From assembly GCF_002934545.1 (NCBI RefSeq), contig NZ_PTJA01000001.1:558001-622000 (forward strand): a stretch of DNA of 64,000 bases, written 5' to 3'. Each line of letters starts with the position of its first letter. The first letter of the stretch is position 1. The position numbers and the translations under genes were made by a program. Below the pieces are notes generated by a model that worked only from the letters and a program-made list of their open reading frames with translations, ran no database searches and had not been told where the DNA came from. The stretch is from Lacrimispora xylanisolvens (GTDB lineage Bacteria; Bacillota; Clostridia; Lachnospirales; Lachnospiraceae). Shown in pieces: positions 52,470-60,016 of the stretch.

Positions 52470-53539
52470 TAATCAGAGGACGTGCCCCCCTGCGTGTCAG
52501 CTTTGGAGGTGGAGGAACTGATGTTGCTCCCTTCTGCATCGAGCAGGGAGGAGCCATAATCGGCAGTACCATTAACAAATATGCATACTGCTCCATTGTT
52601 CCCAGACAGGATGACCAGATCATCGTCCATTCCCTGGATTTTGACATGACAGTCAAGTATAATACAAAAGAAAATTATGTATACGATGGACGGCTGGATC
52701 TTGTTACGGCTGCCTTAAAAGCAATGGACATCAAACAGGGCTGCGAAGTTTACTTACAGTGTGACGCGCCTCCCGGATCTGGTCTTGGAACTTCTTCTAC
52801 TGTGATGGTAGCACTTTTAACTGCTATGGCAAGATGGAAAGGTGTGGAGCTGGACAGCTACGCCATGGCTGATCTTGCTTATCAGGTGGAGAGAGAGGAC
52901 CTTAAGATTGACGGCGGATATCAGGATCAGTATGCCGCAACCTTTGGCGGTTTTAATTTTATAGAATTCCACGGACGCAATAACGTGGTAGTGAATCCCC
53001 TCAGAATTAAAAAGGAAATCATTCATGAATTGCAGTATAATCTTCTGCTTTGCTATACAGGAAATGTTCATGTATCTGCCAACATTATCAAAGATCAGGT
53101 CTCAAACTATGAGAAAAAGGATCCATTTGAGGCGATGTGTGAAGTGAAGGCGCTTGCTTATGCCATGAAAGATGAACTCTTAAAGGGCAACTTATACAGC
53201 TTTGGCAAGCTATTGGATTATGGCTGGAAAAGCAAAAAGAGGATGAGCAGCAAGATTACCACTCCACAGATTGATGAACTTTATGAAGAGGCCTTAAAAG
53301 CTGGTGCACTGGGCGGAAAGCTTCTTGGAGCCGGTGGCGGCGGATTTTTACTGGTTTACTGTCCCTATAATGTGCGTCATAAAGTGGCTGCAAGGATGGA
53401 AGCGGCTGGTGGACAGCTGACTGACTGGAACTTTGAGTTACGAGGTGCCCAAAGCTGGATAACGGATGAAGCGAGATGGGATTATCAGGACGTTAAGGTT
53501 TCCATACCGGGCGGACAGTATCATTTTAATTTAAAATAA
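52466..53539 (+). CDS. hddA: D-glycero-alpha-D-manno-heptose-7-phosphate 1-kinase (GHMP family)
   Basis: A 357-residue GHMP-family kinase. It has RAPLRVSFGGGGTDV at the N-terminus, the ATP-binding loop APPGSGLGTSSTVMVALL (~98-115), KIDGGYQDQYAATFGG (~145-160) and the C-terminal LGAGGGGFLLVYCP. It phosphorylates the anomeric position of heptose 7-phosphate, giving the 1,7-bisphosphate that GmhB trims. The alpha-anomer (GDP) branch is indicated by pairing with HddC and the absence of an HldE-type bifunctional enzyme. Fucokinase-like GHMP kinases are the alternative. Confidence 0.87.
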   Translation: MIIRGRAPLRVSFGGGGTDVAPFCIEQGGAIIGSTINKYAYCSIVPRQDDQIIVHSLDFDMTVKYNTKENYVYDGRLDLVTAALKAMDIKQGCEVYLQCDAPPGSGLGTSSTVMVALLTAMARWKGVELDSYAMADLAYQVEREDLKIDGGYQDQYAATFGGFNFIEFHGRNNVVVNPLRIKKEIIHELQYNLLLCYTGNVHVSANIIKDQVSNYEKKDPFEAMCEVKALAYAMKDELLKGNLYSFGKLLDYGWKSKKRMSSKITTPQIDELYEEALKAGALGGKLLGAGGGGFLLVYCPYNVRHKVAARMEAAGGQLTDWNFELRGAQSWITDEARWDYQDVKVSIPGGQYHFNLK

Positions 53540-53576
53540 AACGTGAAAAAAACAGGCAGCAGAGGAAGGGATAAGA

Positions 53577-54155
53577 ATGGATAAAATAGTTTTTTTAGAT
53601 CGGGATGGGACAATTAATGAAGAAGTGGAATATTTACACAAACCTTCGGATTTAGTGATTCTTCCCGGTGTCTCTGCTGCATTAAAACGATTAAAGGAAC
53701 AGGGGTTTCGTCTGGTAGTTGTGACCAATCAGGCGGGAGTTGCCAGAGGGTATTACAGCGAGTCGGATGTAGAACAGCTGCATGAATACATGAACCGTCT
53801 TCTTGCAAAAGACGGAGCAGAGATAGACCGCTATTTTTACTGCCCTCATCATCCGGTTCATGGAATCGGAGAATATAAACGATCCTGTCATTGCCGCAAA
53901 CCGGATATCGGAATGTTTGAGATGGCAGAGAAGTACTTTAAGGTGGACAAGTCCCATTCCTACATGATCGGAGACAAGCTTCTGGACACAGAGGCGGGGC
54001 GCAGATATGGTGTAAAATCTATTCTGGTAGGTACGGGATATGGAAAAGAATTATATAACGGCCTGGCGGAAGCAGAAAAAATGGCAGCATTCGATGCTTA
54101 TGCAGAAGATATGACATCGGCAGCAGAATGGATCTTAAAAAGAGAAGGAGTGTGA
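53577..54155 (+). CDS. gmhB: D-glycero-D-manno-heptose-1,7-bisphosphate 7-phosphatase
   Basis: A 192-residue HAD phosphatase. The catalytic motif I FLDRDGTINEEVEYLHKP includes the family HxP-type insert; motif II is VVVTNQAGVARGYY (~50). A zinc site is built from cysteines and histidines in CPHHPVH ... CHCRKP (~85-105), and motif IV is IGDKLLDTEAG (~130). This zinc loop is typical of GmhB and separates it from histidinol phosphatase homologues by context. It removes the 7-phosphate before nucleotidyl transfer by HddC. Confidence 0.9.
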   Translation: MDKIVFLDRDGTINEEVEYLHKPSDLVILPGVSAALKRLKEQGFRLVVVTNQAGVARGYYSESDVEQLHEYMNRLLAKDGAEIDRYFYCPHHPVHGIGEYKRSCHCRKPDIGMFEMAEKYFKVDKSHSYMIGDKLLDTEAGRRYGVKSILVGTGYGKELYNGLAEAEKMAAFDAYAEDMTSAAEWILKREGV

Positions 54156-54160
54156 GCTTG

Positions 54161-54796
54161 ATGGAACCCATGAATTATTTGGAGGAGCTTCTTACACGTT
54201 ATCCGGTATTAACCAGTGTTAAGGATGACATAAAGGAAGCTTATGAGATTCTTGAGAACTGTTATAAAAACGGAGGAAAGCTTTTAATTGCCGGAAATGG
54301 TGGAAGCTGCGCGGACGCGGAGCACATCGTCGGAGAATTAATGAAGGGCTTCGTAAAACCCAGAGCAGTATCAGCAGAATTTGCAGAAAAGCTTACCGGG
54401 GCAGATCCGGTTCGCGGTAAGGAACTTGCAGATAAACTTCAGGGAGGACTTCCAGCCATTGCCTTAACAGGCCACCCGGGACTCTCCACTGCTTATTTAA
54501 ATGATGTAGACGGAAATCTAATCTATGCTCAGCAGACATACGGCTATGGAAAAGAGGGCGATGTTCTTCTTGGCATTTCCACATCAGGAAATTCAAAAAA
54601 TATTATGTATGCCATGACGGCAGCCAGGGCAATCGGTATGAAAACCATTGGCCTGACCGGAAGAGATGGCGGTGAGTTAAAAGAGACGGCTGACGTATCC
54701 ATCGTGGTGCCAGAGAAAGAAACCTTTAAAATTCAGGAGCTTCATCTGCCAGTATATCATGCATTATGTCTGATGCTGGAAGAACGGTTTTTCTAA
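54161..54796 (+). CDS. gmhA: Sedoheptulose-7-phosphate isomerase
   Basis: A 211-residue SIS-domain isomerase that converts sedoheptulose 7-phosphate into D-glycero-D-manno-heptose 7-phosphate, the first pathway step. Visible are LLIAGNGGSCADAEHIVGELMKGF (~48-70), GISTSGNSKN (~145) and LTGRDGGELKE (~170), plus the C-terminal Gln-Glu-x-His stretch KIQELHLPVYHAL. The region near 80-100 is longer than in minimal GmhA, as in Firmicute versions. The ATG at 54161 is preferred, with AGAAGGAG ten bases upstream; a TTG at 54158 is also possible. A longer frame starts inside gmhB. Confidence 0.88.
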   Translation: MEPMNYLEELLTRYPVLTSVKDDIKEAYEILENCYKNGGKLLIAGNGGSCADAEHIVGELMKGFVKPRAVSAEFAEKLTGADPVRGKELADKLQGGLPAIALTGHPGLSTAYLNDVDGNLIYAQQTYGYGKEGDVLLGISTSGNSKNIMYAMTAARAIGMKTIGLTGRDGGELKETADVSIVVPEKETFKIQELHLPVYHALCLMLEERFF

Positions 54797-54820
54797 TATT
54801 TACGGGAAAAGGAGGAAAAT

Positions 54821-56653
54821 ATGGAAGAGAGACAATGGATGGGTAAGGAAGCGTTATGGAAAAACGAAGTCATTGCAGCTCTGCTTTTGATTTCCTTTGC
54901 CTTTTTCATTAACAGAGGCATTAAAATAAATGGACTTTATATGGATGATCTCTATCTATGGTCCTGTTATGGGGAACAAACCTTTCGACAGTTTGTAATT
55001 CCACTTGGAAGTACCCGGTTCCGCTTTGTTTATTATCTGGCGGCCTGGCTGGAAATGATGGCTCTGGGAAGTCATACGGAATGGTTCGTGCCCTTTAATA
55101 TTCTACTAAACAGCTGTATTGCGTATACCATATACCGTTTTGGGAAACGTCTTTCCCATCGGTGGTTTGTTGGATTGGGCTGCGGAATCTTATATCTTCT
55201 TTCCAGAATGTCTTACTATCAGATCAGCCAGGTATACGGTCTTATGGAAAGTATGGCTCTTTGGATGGCAATCGGAATCCTCTACTCTTTGTACCAGTAT
55301 TTATCCGGAGAAAAGCAGAACGATCGATATATCTGGACAGCGGTTGGGCTGTATTTTAGTGTTTGCTTTGTCCATGAACGTTATATGGTTCTTCTTCCTT
55401 TGTTTTTCATTGCATTCCTAATGAAAAAGGAAAAAAAAGTTACCTATTGGCTTAGCATAACCGAAGCATTTCTGGCAGTTCAGTTTATCCGTTTCCTCAC
55501 CATTGGAAGTATTTCTCCTGCAGGAACCGGAGGAACTACAGTAGCCGATACATTCAGCGTATCTCAAAGCATCCGATATGCATTCGACCAGGTGCTTTAT
55601 ATATTTGGAGTCAATGCAGGTCCTGATTATTTAAGCGGTTTAAGCTGGAGCCAGTCGCCCTCCTGGGTTCGGGTACTTGTTATGCTTGCCAATTTATCTC
55701 TTGTGATCATGATTGCAGGATTTCTAATCGTGTTATTTAAAGAAAGAGAAAAATTAAAACTACGGCTTCCGATTATTACATTATTTGTTGTATTCATAGC
55801 CCTGTGCATTGGATCTTCAAGTGTCACCATCCGTGTGGAAACCAGATGGATCTATGTATCCATGACTGCCGCATGGCTGTTTGCCGCGTATTTATGCGGA
55901 GAAACAGTACCGCTGAAAGAGGGACAGATACTTACTGCAAAACCTCTTTTGTATTGCGGTCTTTTTGTGCTTTATGGACTTTTGATGCTCCCAGTTGAAA
56001 GTTTTTACCGTGGGGAATACCCTAATCTTTACTACTGGTCCTCTCAGCTTAGATACAATTCTCTGGCAGAAGAGACTTATGGAAAGTATGGGAACAATAT
56101 ATTCGGTAAAAAGATCTATATTATCGGAAATACTTATGAAATGAGTGATTTCACAGCCCGCACCTTTTTTAAGACCTTTGACAGCAAACGTCTGGCGGAA
56201 GGAACTGAAGTTATATTTATCGATTCCATCAGAGATATTGGTCTTGTTACTCCCAACATGCTGATCCTGCGTGAAGATCCGGAGCACAATGCATTCCAGG
56301 ATGTGACTGCATTTGTGAAAGATCTGAAATTTCAGCGTGTTTACGGCAGCTATGAAGACGGCTGGCTTGATGAAGATGCAAAGATCAGAATCATGGCAGG
56401 CAAAGAGGGGAAGATCAAACTGAAATTCTATTATCCCGGAGTGATAACCGGACTGGAACACATCACCGTTACTGTAGAAGGAAAAGATAAGACAGTTGTT
56501 TCCATTGATTCCAGCACTGCGACTGCGCAGATCGATGTCCCTGCGTATAAAGTATCAGAATTAAGGTTTGAAAGTAACTTTTTTTACCAGGCAGCATCGG
56601 AGCAGCGGAGCGATAAGCATCTGGCTGTAGTAGCTGAAATTACAGCCGATTAA
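54821..56653 (+). CDS. Multi-spanning membrane protein, probable GT-C-type glycosyltransferase
   Basis: A 610-residue protein with about 10-12 membrane helices in residues 15-390 and a soluble C-terminal part of about 200 residues. Just after the first helix comes LYMDDLYLW, an Asp-Asp pair in the place of the catalytic acidic residues of GT-C enzymes, which use polyprenyl-phosphate sugars. AAAGGAGG precedes the ATG. It belongs to the heptose-glycan operon. The GtrB-like enzyme at 58063 could supply its polyprenyl-phosphate donor. Confidence 0.7.
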   Translation: MEERQWMGKEALWKNEVIAALLLISFAFFINRGIKINGLYMDDLYLWSCYGEQTFRQFVIPLGSTRFRFVYYLAAWLEMMALGSHTEWFVPFNILLNSCIAYTIYRFGKRLSHRWFVGLGCGILYLLSRMSYYQISQVYGLMESMALWMAIGILYSLYQYLSGEKQNDRYIWTAVGLYFSVCFVHERYMVLLPLFFIAFLMKKEKKVTYWLSITEAFLAVQFIRFLTIGSISPAGTGGTTVADTFSVSQSIRYAFDQVLYIFGVNAGPDYLSGLSWSQSPSWVRVLVMLANLSLVIMIAGFLIVLFKEREKLKLRLPIITLFVVFIALCIGSSSVTIRVETRWIYVSMTAAWLFAAYLCGETVPLKEGQILTAKPLLYCGLFVLYGLLMLPVESFYRGEYPNLYYWSSQLRYNSLAEETYGKYGNNIFGKKIYIIGNTYEMSDFTARTFFKTFDSKRLAEGTEVIFIDSIRDIGLVTPNMLILREDPEHNAFQDVTAFVKDLKFQRVYGSYEDGWLDEDAKIRIMAGKEGKIKLKFYYPGVITGLEHITVTVEGKDKTVVSIDSSTATAQIDVPAYKVSELRFESNFFYQAASEQRSDKHLAVVAEITAD

Positions 56654-56670
56654 GAGACAGAGGTGAGACG

Positions 56671-58047
56671 ATGAAGCAAAAATACCGATACTATATAGTC
56701 CCTCTTCTGGGAACCATATTCTGCCTCTGGTACATCTTTTCGGCAAGCTGCGACGGGATTTACTCAGACTATGTCCGTCTGGTAAACAGCTATCTTCCTG
56801 ATGTGTTTGATCCGGGACGCTTTTTTGTACCGGATATCCTGACTCGGATTCCAGTCAATTATGTGGCAAGAATTATAAATGTTACCTTTTTTGATTACAA
56901 TATCATGTTTGATCGAGTACTGGGGGTACTGGCACTGGGACTTTCCGGTGCCGCCATTACTGCCTATTGCGTCCGGAAAAAGCTATCTTTTGGCTGGTTT
57001 CTGGTGCTCATGTTTGTACTGTTTAGCCTGAATAAATGGGAGATGTTAAATAACGGAAGCGGATTTGCTCACTTTCTGTCATTTGCCCTTTTTTACTGGC
57101 ATTACGAAGTTTTTGATCGGGTGTGGAATGGGAGTGACCGGGTATATGACCGGATCTGCCTGATTGTAATCCCGTTTGCAACAACCCTTCTTGTAGCAGG
57201 GCCATATTGTGCGATCTATTCCGTTACCGTACTTTTATCCTGTGTCATGCTATTTTTTCATCAACGGAAAAAACGGGAGATCTGGCCAGCCATATATGGA
57301 CTTAGTGCCCTGACTCCGTTTCTTTTGTATCTGTGGAGCAACAGCTATGCAGTGGAAGACCATGCGGCACCTGCGACTGTGTCACTTCTTACACAGCTTA
57401 TGGACACTCCTGGATTTTTTGTCCGATTTTTTGTCAAATCATTTTCTTCCATGGTAATTGAAGGAGAGAGGGCAGAAGAAATCTTTCGCACCAATGGTCC
57501 ATTCCTGTTTTTGGGTATTCTGGTGATAGCATTCTATGCGATTGCGTTGTGGTATAACTGGTATTACCGCCTTTATGAAGAAACGATTTTACCGGTGCTG
57601 CTTATTATATCTGGGGGATTGAATCATGTGCTGATCGTACTGTCCAGATGGATCTTTCTTCTGGAGAATTACGGACTCAGCTCCAGGTATGCCCTCCAGT
57701 TTCAGACTGGCATACTTGGTATTATACTTACCTTTGCACTGCTTTTCAGAAAGAAGAGATACCGGGTTGGTTTTGCTGCGAAACTGGTGGCTGGAATTGC
57801 CTGTTTTGTATTTTTAGCAGGAAATTGTTATACCAATTATATTGAGATAAAAAAAGCCCCCCATAGGCTTAATGCTTATGAAAAACGGGCTGAAATGGCT
57901 TTGAAGTTTGAAGAACTGACTGACGATGAGCTCCGGGCTAATTTCGAATACCGACCCAGCAGAGAGGACAGCGGGCAGAAAGTTAGAAGTGCACTGACTA
58001 TATTAAAAGAAAATGGTTACAGTGTATTTCGAGAGGGAAACCAGTAG
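56671..58047 (+). CDS. Multi-spanning membrane protein, possible GT-C-type glycosyltransferase
   Basis: A 458-residue protein with about 10 hydrophobic segments. After the first helix is an acidic loop (CDGIYSDYVRLVNSYLPDVF) with Asp residues where GT-C transferases carry theirs; this is a weak argument. GAGGTGAG precedes the ATG. The gene lies 17 bp after one probable GT-C gene and 15 bp before a polyprenyl-phosphate glycosyltransferase gene, so it may transfer a polyprenyl-linked sugar onto the glycan. No characterised homologue is recognised. Confidence 0.6.
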   Translation: MKQKYRYYIVPLLGTIFCLWYIFSASCDGIYSDYVRLVNSYLPDVFDPGRFFVPDILTRIPVNYVARIINVTFFDYNIMFDRVLGVLALGLSGAAITAYCVRKKLSFGWFLVLMFVLFSLNKWEMLNNGSGFAHFLSFALFYWHYEVFDRVWNGSDRVYDRICLIVIPFATTLLVAGPYCAIYSVTVLLSCVMLFFHQRKKREIWPAIYGLSALTPFLLYLWSNSYAVEDHAAPATVSLLTQLMDTPGFFVRFFVKSFSSMVIEGERAEEIFRTNGPFLFLGILVIAFYAIALWYNWYYRLYEETILPVLLIISGGLNHVLIVLSRWIFLLENYGLSSRYALQFQTGILGIILTFALLFRKKRYRVGFAAKLVAGIACFVFLAGNCYTNYIEIKKAPHRLNAYEKRAEMALKFEELTDDELRANFEYRPSREDSGQKVRSALTILKENGYSVFREGNQ

Positions 58048-58062
58048 CTAAGGAGCAAATAT

Positions 58063-58995
58063 ATGAAAAAGACATTATCGGTGGTTGTATCCTGTTACAA
58101 TGAAGAACTGGCTCTTGACCGGTTCTACGAGGAAACAGCCAGCATTTTGAAGAAACTAAGCTGGAAATATGAACTTATCTTTGTTAATGACGGAAGCCAG
58201 GATCAGACTCTTTCTGTACTTACCCGGCTGTCCCAGTCAGACGAAAGGGTAAAGGTAATAAGCTTTTCCAGAAATTTTGGACATGAAGCAGCCATGATTG
58301 CAGGTCTGGATTACAGTCAGGGTGACGGAATTGTGTGTATGGATGCAGATTTGCAGCACCCTCCGGAATATTTACCTGAGATCGTGAAAAAGCTGGAAGA
58401 GGGCTTTGATGTGATTAACATGGTACGTACCAGAAATGAATCTGCCGGCTGGTTTAAAAATATTGCCTCCTCTGCATTCTACCGTCTGATCAATGTGCTT
58501 TCTGATGTTAAATTTGAGCCCAATGCTTCCGATTTTTTTGCGGTTTCAGGAAAAGCGGCAAAGGTATTGAAAGACAACTACAGAGAAAAAGTTCGTTTTC
58601 TAAGAGGATACGTACAGAATATCGGTTACCCCAGAACCACAATCGAATATGAAGCAAGAACGAGAGTTGCAGGCGAAAGCAAATATAGCATAAAGAAATT
58701 AATCGCATTTTCTGTAAATACCATTATGTGTTTTTCCAATCTCCCTTTGAAACTCGGGATTTATGCTGGCTGCGGTGCAGGTATTCTGGGAATTATCATG
58801 ATGATTTATACCATATGGAGTTGGGCAAGAGTAGGAACGCCCAGCGGGTATGCCACCATTATCGTTCTTATGTGCTTTATGTTTGCAGTCCTGTTTTTGA
58901 TCGTTGGAATTATTGGAAATTATATTGCGATCCTGTTTGCGGAACTAAAGGACAGGCCGATTTATATTGTTGAAGAGACGAAAAACATTCATTGA
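58063..58995 (+). CDS. Polyprenyl-phosphate glycosyltransferase (GtrB/DPM1-like)
   Basis: A 310-residue GT2 enzyme with two C-terminal membrane helices (about 228-255 and 265-295). Motifs are LSVVVSCYNEELAL, VNDGSQDQTL (~45), FGHEAAMIAGLDYSQGDG (~75) and the metal site MDADLQHPPE (~92). The C-terminal stretch ARTRVAGESKYSIKKLIAF is typical of bactoprenol glucosyltransferases. It attaches a sugar to undecaprenyl phosphate for use outside the cell, fitting the two GT-C-like proteins upstream. It is the last gene of the glycan cluster. Confidence 0.9.
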   Translation: MKKTLSVVVSCYNEELALDRFYEETASILKKLSWKYELIFVNDGSQDQTLSVLTRLSQSDERVKVISFSRNFGHEAAMIAGLDYSQGDGIVCMDADLQHPPEYLPEIVKKLEEGFDVINMVRTRNESAGWFKNIASSAFYRLINVLSDVKFEPNASDFFAVSGKAAKVLKDNYREKVRFLRGYVQNIGYPRTTIEYEARTRVAGESKYSIKKLIAFSVNTIMCFSNLPLKLGIYAGCGAGILGIIMMIYTIWSWARVGTPSGYATIIVLMCFMFAVLFLIVGIIGNYIAILFAELKDRPIYIVEETKNIH

Positions 58996-59020
58996 TTCCT
59001 TTTTCCCGGAATGATATAAT
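58992..59020 (+). promoter_or_regulatory. Promoter of the Rpn-type gene
   Basis: TTGATT (58992-58997) and a perfect TATAAT (59015-59020) are separated by exactly 17 bp. The -35 overlaps the stop codon of the preceding glycosyltransferase gene. Confidence 0.65.
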
Positions 59021-59064
59021 GATCTTAGGATTATTATTGTTCCCTGGAGAGGGAAAGGATACCA

Positions 59065-59949
59065 ATGACAAAGTATAAACCGTATGAGCAACTTGAACTT
59101 ACGGACGATTTTATGTTTTCCTATGTGATGCGCAGCAATGGGGAATTGTGCAGACATCTGTTGGAAAGCATATTGAATTTCCCCATAGACAGAATTGATT
59201 TTATCAGTTCACAGGAAACCATTGATACTTATGCATTTTCTAAGGGTGTAAGACTAGATGTATTTGCTAAGAGCGGTAACAAAAGTTTTGATGTAGAACT
59301 TCAGACGTCAAACAAAAGAGATCTTCCACAAAGAAGCAGATATTATCAAAGTCAGATGGATACTGCCATGCTTCAGAAAGGTCAGATGTATCGGGAATTG
59401 GGTAATAGCTACATTATATTTCTCTGTACCTTTGATCCCTTTGGATATGGACAGTATATTTACAGTTTCCAGAACAAATGCACAGAGTTGCCAGCGATAC
59501 CGCTGAATGATGGAGCTTACAAAGTATTTGTCAATGCCCAGGGGACCCGCGGTGCAGTCGGAGATGAATTAAAAGAATTTCTATTATTTCTGATGTCTCC
59601 TAGCAGATTTAAGGCACGGGATAACGGTGAGTTGGTTAAGAAAGCAATCATTGGTGTGGAAGAAGGACGTAGAAATGATGAATGGAGGTTGATTTATATG
59701 ACGCTGATGACCAAGTTTGATGAACTTCTGGCAGAAGGGAAGGAACAGGGGTTAGCTGAAGGACGTAGAGAAGGAATGCGGCAAGGAATTCTGGAAGGAA
59801 GACAGGAGGGGGTGGTGGAAGGTGAAGCCCGATTTGCACGTCTTACTGAAATTCTGTTGTTAGAAGGTAAAATGGCGGACTTGCAAAGGTCCATTTCTGA
59901 TACGAAATTTCGTGAGCAGCTCTACTCAATATATAAGTTATACAAGTGA
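59065..59949 (+). CDS. Rpn-family PD-(D/E)XK nuclease / putative transposase
   Basis: A 294-residue protein of the Rpn/YhgA-like (PDDEXK family transposase) group. The N-terminus LELTDDFMFSYVM is the family entry motif. The nuclease site is GVRLDVFAKSGNKSFDVELQ (~70-90, Asp then Glu-x-Gln), followed by the RSRYYQSQMDTAML helix. The C-terminal tail has the characteristic EG-rich repeats (EGKEQGLAEGRREGMRQG). Members of this family promote recA-independent recombination or defend against phage and occur in many copies in clostridia. It has its own promoter and terminator. No terminal inverted repeats were seen, so mobility is unproven. Confidence 0.87.
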   Translation: MTKYKPYEQLELTDDFMFSYVMRSNGELCRHLLESILNFPIDRIDFISSQETIDTYAFSKGVRLDVFAKSGNKSFDVELQTSNKRDLPQRSRYYQSQMDTAMLQKGQMYRELGNSYIIFLCTFDPFGYGQYIYSFQNKCTELPAIPLNDGAYKVFVNAQGTRGAVGDELKEFLLFLMSPSRFKARDNGELVKKAIIGVEEGRRNDEWRLIYMTLMTKFDELLAEGKEQGLAEGRREGMRQGILEGRQEGVVEGEARFARLTEILLLEGKMADLQRSISDTKFREQLYSIYKLYK

Positions 59950-59972
59950 ACATAAAATCAAAGAATAAGAGA

Positions 59973-60003
59973 GACCTGGGATTTTCCAATTCCCAGGCCT
60001 TTT
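59973..60003. terminator. Terminator between the Rpn gene and the convergent lysozyme gene
   Basis: GACCTGGGA (59973-59981) pairs with TCCCAGGCC (59991-59999), followed by TTTT on the + strand. The reverse strand has a TCTCTCTTATT tail, so it can serve both genes. Confidence 0.75.
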
Positions 60004-60016
60004 CCTATATTATCAT

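Noticed and set aside
59065-59949. Full insertion sequence around the Rpn gene
   Set aside because: No terminal inverted repeats or target-site duplications are visible at its edges, so only the gene is called.
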